From Neolewinella aurantiaca (GTDB lineage Bacteria > Bacteroidota > Bacteroidia > Chitinophagales > Saprospiraceae): a stretch of 64,000 nt of DNA. The stretch's first letter is position 1, and each line of letters opens with the position of its first letter. The stretch lies in assembly GCF_008014675.1 (NCBI RefSeq), contig NZ_VOXD01000021.1, positions 22,929 to 86,928 of the forward strand. The letters run 5' to 3'. Positions 63,701 through 64,000 of this stretch are shown one piece after another. The notes beneath the pieces were generated by a model. The model had not been told where the DNA came from. It searched no databases and saw only the letters and a list, made by a program, of their open reading frames with translations. Made by a program: the position numbers and the translations under genes.

Positions 63701-64000
63701 TTCTCCACTGCACCTGCGACCTGCGCCCAAAATGACGGAACAGCCAGTATTACACTTGGCGGAGGTGCTCCCCCTTTCACCTACGAGTGGAGCCACGATG
63801 CCAGCCTGACCGGGCCCAACGCAACCAACTTGCCCGAAGGAGAGCATACCCTGACGATCACCGATGCCAATGGCTGTTCTGAAACAGAAACCTTTAACAT
63901 TCAGACCACCGAAGGGCCAAGTGACATCACGGTTGACCTGCAGTTGGCGACCATCTGTGGCTTCGACAACGGAATCCTGCAGGTTGCCGCCGTCGGCGGT
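54704..64000 (+). CDS. Giant SprB-repeat surface adhesin (3' end outside the window)
   Basis: An open frame of 3,099 codons without a stop from ATG 54704 to the window edge. It starts with a signal peptide (MKVFHYLFLLSFCTPVLLFA). Residues about 25-1,280 are beta-rich with many Cys, more divergent. From about 58,560 on, about 24 modules of roughly 77 residues follow the SprB pattern: Cys near the start (as in TCGLDNG), then PPYTYEWSHD, then AGDYSVTITDANGCS with a second Cys. In Flavobacterium SprB is a mobile adhesin secreted by the type IX system and moved by the gliding machinery; the same role is inferred here. A C-terminal T9SS signal would lie beyond the window. Confidence 0.9.
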   Translation, partial: MKVFHYLFLLSFCTPVLLFAQDPASITYTVKLTRVYCDMPIAQDERGPDPRYLINARLQGLGSPIANTILVELDNIQTTGWIDIDDQTVVTGDLVSGHRTINLCNSGIGVVFDDLDAWEEDAGNSDTPDANDDYIITMASIGSLIWRPETLVPNQPNIRIVDGTVFDPDSPFKLEFSVEFEAQNLIQRINISGNIDGEPVADVCAGGQVYMTTQLNNSLSGGYVYYEQSTDNGATWVQYTNSIPTSNSQRISLDGNSMFRAVLGPCLTQAEPVELNQDFVDVMPSILSSDIHISYENPCPGELHGSITLNSIENLRPQDEFRVQLRPSSGIIGNYQPIDNPNLPLVLEDIPRDNYNIIITRLTRDAADLILPACSTFSEDIEIVSRNAPVITTSGIRPTGCEQLTGSIFAAGGNPNHASQVDIMLYHEDDPLTPIAEVMNLSSSTVHEFTGLNPGTYFFTLNDGGGCQQISEHLTIDPVTNRASGTFAPQPGESLMLNCADGTVLVSFAPDDGTGTNQVVLRKLGALPGGGDSQVFRQNISGGGSYTAQLDVGDYVVTFSRFDQPYCSRAYAFSVTAPNPPITIAINELVAPTACDPASGSATVDVAGGAGGYIPMLGGGVLDSATPQTDGSVRYTFTGLLGGDYSFSVTDASNCSATQPVRVPSSTMVSVMAEENSSKLVLDCNGDADGSIQLAGTGIGLTYRLTPPGGTPGAYSDQTLFENLLPGTYLAEVEDQDGCRASQLIEITEPEELEIFDVSYSTRYQCGLPLVDFRIRFSGVPDVGYCNDDATPCAFSIILRDGDPAQAIPLGSTQAVLFTSPTAPVQELLLRDQAPGDYAFQLATVRFNPNGMITCPSNVVPVAAVPPPPLFVEIIGKTDPPCFGDPGGSITVRYGGGDPNEAFRLDVYAAEAPTTTSDPGVIISRYSLPYSLDTTLTMDGLPDPQNSITGASSGTDPSDLYYFARITPSTTYDNGTECTAQSHPPAPAPEDLLQLISPDPMSYTASFTKGLECDGSGAILTVSNMTGGVPPYRFSIVRRIFGQEVPINDVIYDFSPQTSYEISGRYRYYVEMLDANDCLFSLPDGIQPDYSPMRDYELSFTQTLLAREECPPDPADPLRGLLQLKGGLGETVFTFSTQTPGGSIIPVPASVTTADSIILLEDFVPGMVTVQLSNFATGQDCQSFTFEVEALPDPLEAVVEINQGETCLGAADGQVSLRVTGGVAPITFFHNGIVTSIPADQPAVLDILDLQSGNLLVGIEDGNECYIEESIEIAPSPGAISVEVSTTDEGPCQGAGNGTITLNLDGGTGPYQFDWLDDAPGPISIPQNGTVFRDELTRQEYNYRIVDANGCEREGSASPGGRDPLVAQIVDIVQPGCANEGSFTVEIVENSFPASASFTVSINGGAPQSDLSFTGLEEGLYNVQVLDDSGCGPTTPLSVELIREDGNLTAISTPTAPTCNGGDDGQVLVTPDGGVAPYTFSLNGETAVSSNILTGLEAGMYSILVTDAEGCSTTITGEVPSTAGFTASAIPTPPTCFGGNNGTVSVTADDGIPPFEYRLEGSTYQTEELFTGLSSGLYQFSVRDSRGCESDAVSVFVPDGPLVEVIIEDVQTDFCGTNSGSATLSATSAYGNLTYSWPDGQSGPSISDLAEGDYLVTVTDGEQCSATITVHIPGFNDAPTVTVEASSSDSCSQAIGSITLNSTEGTPPYTYTWSDDLLRTGPLAQNLTGGNYSFTVTDINGCFHTSDFFLPGTSSIDGITSVNVESTRCSEANGSISFIPVGGVAPYSYTWADFPAINSPTLTDLAAGDYDVTITDANGCQATETFTVSGSVAPTMSVTTQTDPTCDNNDGSITLAHTGLAEPVTAMWSHDANLTDLTALNLAAGTYDVTLTGDVGCTVSTSVTLNPGEMLATVLSNVNDAVCIDGTGTATVGATNGLAPFTYNWSHAPGVSQESYNNLHAGDYSVTVEDANLCTSVQTFSIGLISGPTAITTTVLTHTTCGLDNGALQATPTGGTPPYTYEWSHDADLEGNTAGELAPGAYTVTVTDANDCSYTESFTIDPSETPVVSLESSTDPDPGLENGSISVTTSGMIAPLTYVWSHDPDLDAPLAEGLANGSYTVTVTGANGCSDDLTVVLDGPDPVVAEITGLMDAICTDDNGTATVTVTTGIAPYSYQWSHAPGQDVNSFDNLSSGSYIVTVSDAVGVTLELDFNIAFVSGPTGLEATTQLHTFCDLDNGILDLTPQGGNGPFTYNWSHDANLAVGEALNLAAGDYSVTATDANGCTIEAVFTIEGSEAPTLTVASQTAPTCGEDNGSIELTFTVLSAPVTASWSHDPLLTDLSASDLAPGDYDITVTGSLGCSAMVSVNLEAQADLAAVVTEVHDAVCTDDNGTATIEILSGVGPFVYNWSHAPAEDQARFDDLAAGDYSVTITDNNGCSEVQIFSIELIEGPTAINQITNLSTICGFDNGILLVAPVGGTAPYTYEWSHDADLAINDARNLSPGDYSVTITDDNDCSISGTFNIGESETPSAVIVDQGEASCGQANGFIRVETEHLSAPLVYEWSHDEALDGPLADDLTSGNYSVTVTGDLGCSVEIQTTISSLEGPSISLQSVESSTCAAADGSITISYDGGGQAPFTYNWSHDPELNDPQANDLVADQYGVTITDATGCSNALLVNVTADITALLPNLSTAPATCAQNDGTASITLGGGAPPFTYEWSHDASLTGPNATNLPEGEHTLTITDANGCSETETFNIQTTEGPSDITVDLQLATICGFDNGILQVAAVGGNPPYTYDWSHDPDLTINDARNLPAGDYSVTITDANSCAISGTYNIGESEIPTAEIAEQGEASCGQANGFIRVETANLTAPYTYEWDHDDDLNAPLAENLTSGDYSVTITGDLGCSAEVQTSISSLDGPSIGLVSTENSTCSAPDGSITISYDGGGQAPFTYKWSHDAELNAPQANGLIAGDYNVTITDATGCTDELQATVTAEVTALLPNFSTAPATCAQNDGTASITLGGGAPPFTYEWSHDASLTGPNATNLPEGEHTLTITDANGCSETETFNIQTTEGPSDITVDLQLATICGFDNGILQVAAVGG
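62757..62797 (-). repeat. Dispersed-element-like sequence in an SprB module
   Basis: Minus-strand core GGCGCAGGTCGCAGGTGCA (one inserted base) at 62779-62797. Tail contains GAGAGGTTGGGGAGCAGTG. It reads TAPATCA in the protein. Confidence 0.45.
62774..64000 (+). repeat. 930-bp higher-order tandem repeat within the SprB array
   Basis: The sequence from 63704 to 63999 is identical to 62774-63069 (296 bp, no mismatch; position 64000 differs). The offset of 930 bp equals four modules (310 codons). Sequence between the identical blocks is homologous but diverged to earlier modules (for example 62521 against 63451). Confidence 0.92.
63687..63727 (-). repeat. Second SprB-module copy of the dispersed-element-like sequence
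   Basis: A copy of 62757-62797 carried by the 930-bp duplication, with small changes in the tail. Confidence 0.45.

Noticed and set aside
62540..63847. Long minus-strand frames opposite the SprB modules (263 and 130 codons)
   Set aside because: They repeat with the SprB modules and arise from the sense codon pattern. The plus-strand frame is continuous over more than 9 kb and clearly coding.
59000..64000. Repeated WSHD-coding segments considered as a CRISPR-like or tandem DNA array
   Set aside because: The repeats are in frame at protein level with diverged DNA, lack unique spacers, and fit SprB modules.
1..64000. tRNA, rRNA, transposase, integrase or phage genes
   Set aside because: No cloverleaf-like sequence, rRNA landmark or recognisable mobility protein was found on reading both strands; a covariance-model scan could still find a small RNA I missed.

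Overview
The window looks like a chromosomal segment of a Bacteroidota bacterium, most likely of the Saprospiria (Lewinella-like). This is inferred from the gene families (TANFOR-domain protein, SprB-repeat adhesin, DUF2027/Smr protein, sensor kinase with Reg_prop/Y_Y_Y modules, HisKA_2 kinase next to a LytTR protein), from the recurring TAnnTTTG promoter -7 boxes, and from the scarcity of Shine-Dalgarno sequences. I see no rRNA, tRNA, CRISPR array, transposase or phage gene.

Layout. 1-2,100: end of a DUF4159 gene, a BIG2/DM13 lipoprotein and an RDD membrane protein. 2,100-4,560: a cobalamin riboswitch leader ahead of a BtuB-like TonB-dependent receptor. 4,660-8,220: argS, an unknown membrane protein and a HAD hydrolase, all on the minus strand. 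8,220-9,730: a gene-free region with a 0.2 kb direct repeat pair and a small element with 14-bp terminal inverted repeats. 9,740-24,720: housekeeping and envelope genes (histidine phosphatase lipoprotein, DUF819, AI-2E-type permease, coiled-coil exported proteins, MscS, RluE-type pseudouridine synthase, PspC, Smr protein, OmpA lipoprotein, recN, PopT/DUF368, aroE, serine hydrolase, DUF2200). 25,130-28,860: a peptidase-C39 ABC exporter and its HlyD partner. 29,060-38,710: a glycosidase-like lipoprotein, heptose kinase, ndk, NrnA-type phosphoesterase, FKBP, crotonase, CtlX, and a mobA/moeA pair. 38,920-43,720: a coiled-coil exported protein, then a LytTR regulator and a large periplasmic-sensor histidine kinase. 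43,900-64,000: a surface-protein locus read away from the kinase, made of a beta-barrel protein, a 2,217-residue TANFOR protein, an FN3-type protein, and a giant SprB-repeat protein that runs off the window after at least 3,099 codons.

Two signals are not explained by ordinary annotation. First, a roughly 40-nt dispersed element (core GGCGCGnnCGCAGGTGCA plus a tail with GGTT and GAGCAAGG-like ends) recurs at least 14 times in both orientations. Intergenic copies often sit at stop codons, one inverted pair forms a long hairpin between the FN3 and SprB genes, and similar sequence lies inside several coding regions. It behaves like a REP/BIME family. Second, an 11-bp near-palindrome, CTTTCCGAAGG, occurs as a direct repeat with exactly 21-bp spacing at two places: about 61 bp upstream of the lytTR gene and about 65 bp upstream of the kinase, within the divergent promoter region shared with the surface-protein locus. 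This suggests that the LytTR protein autoregulates its own genes and controls the adhesin locus.
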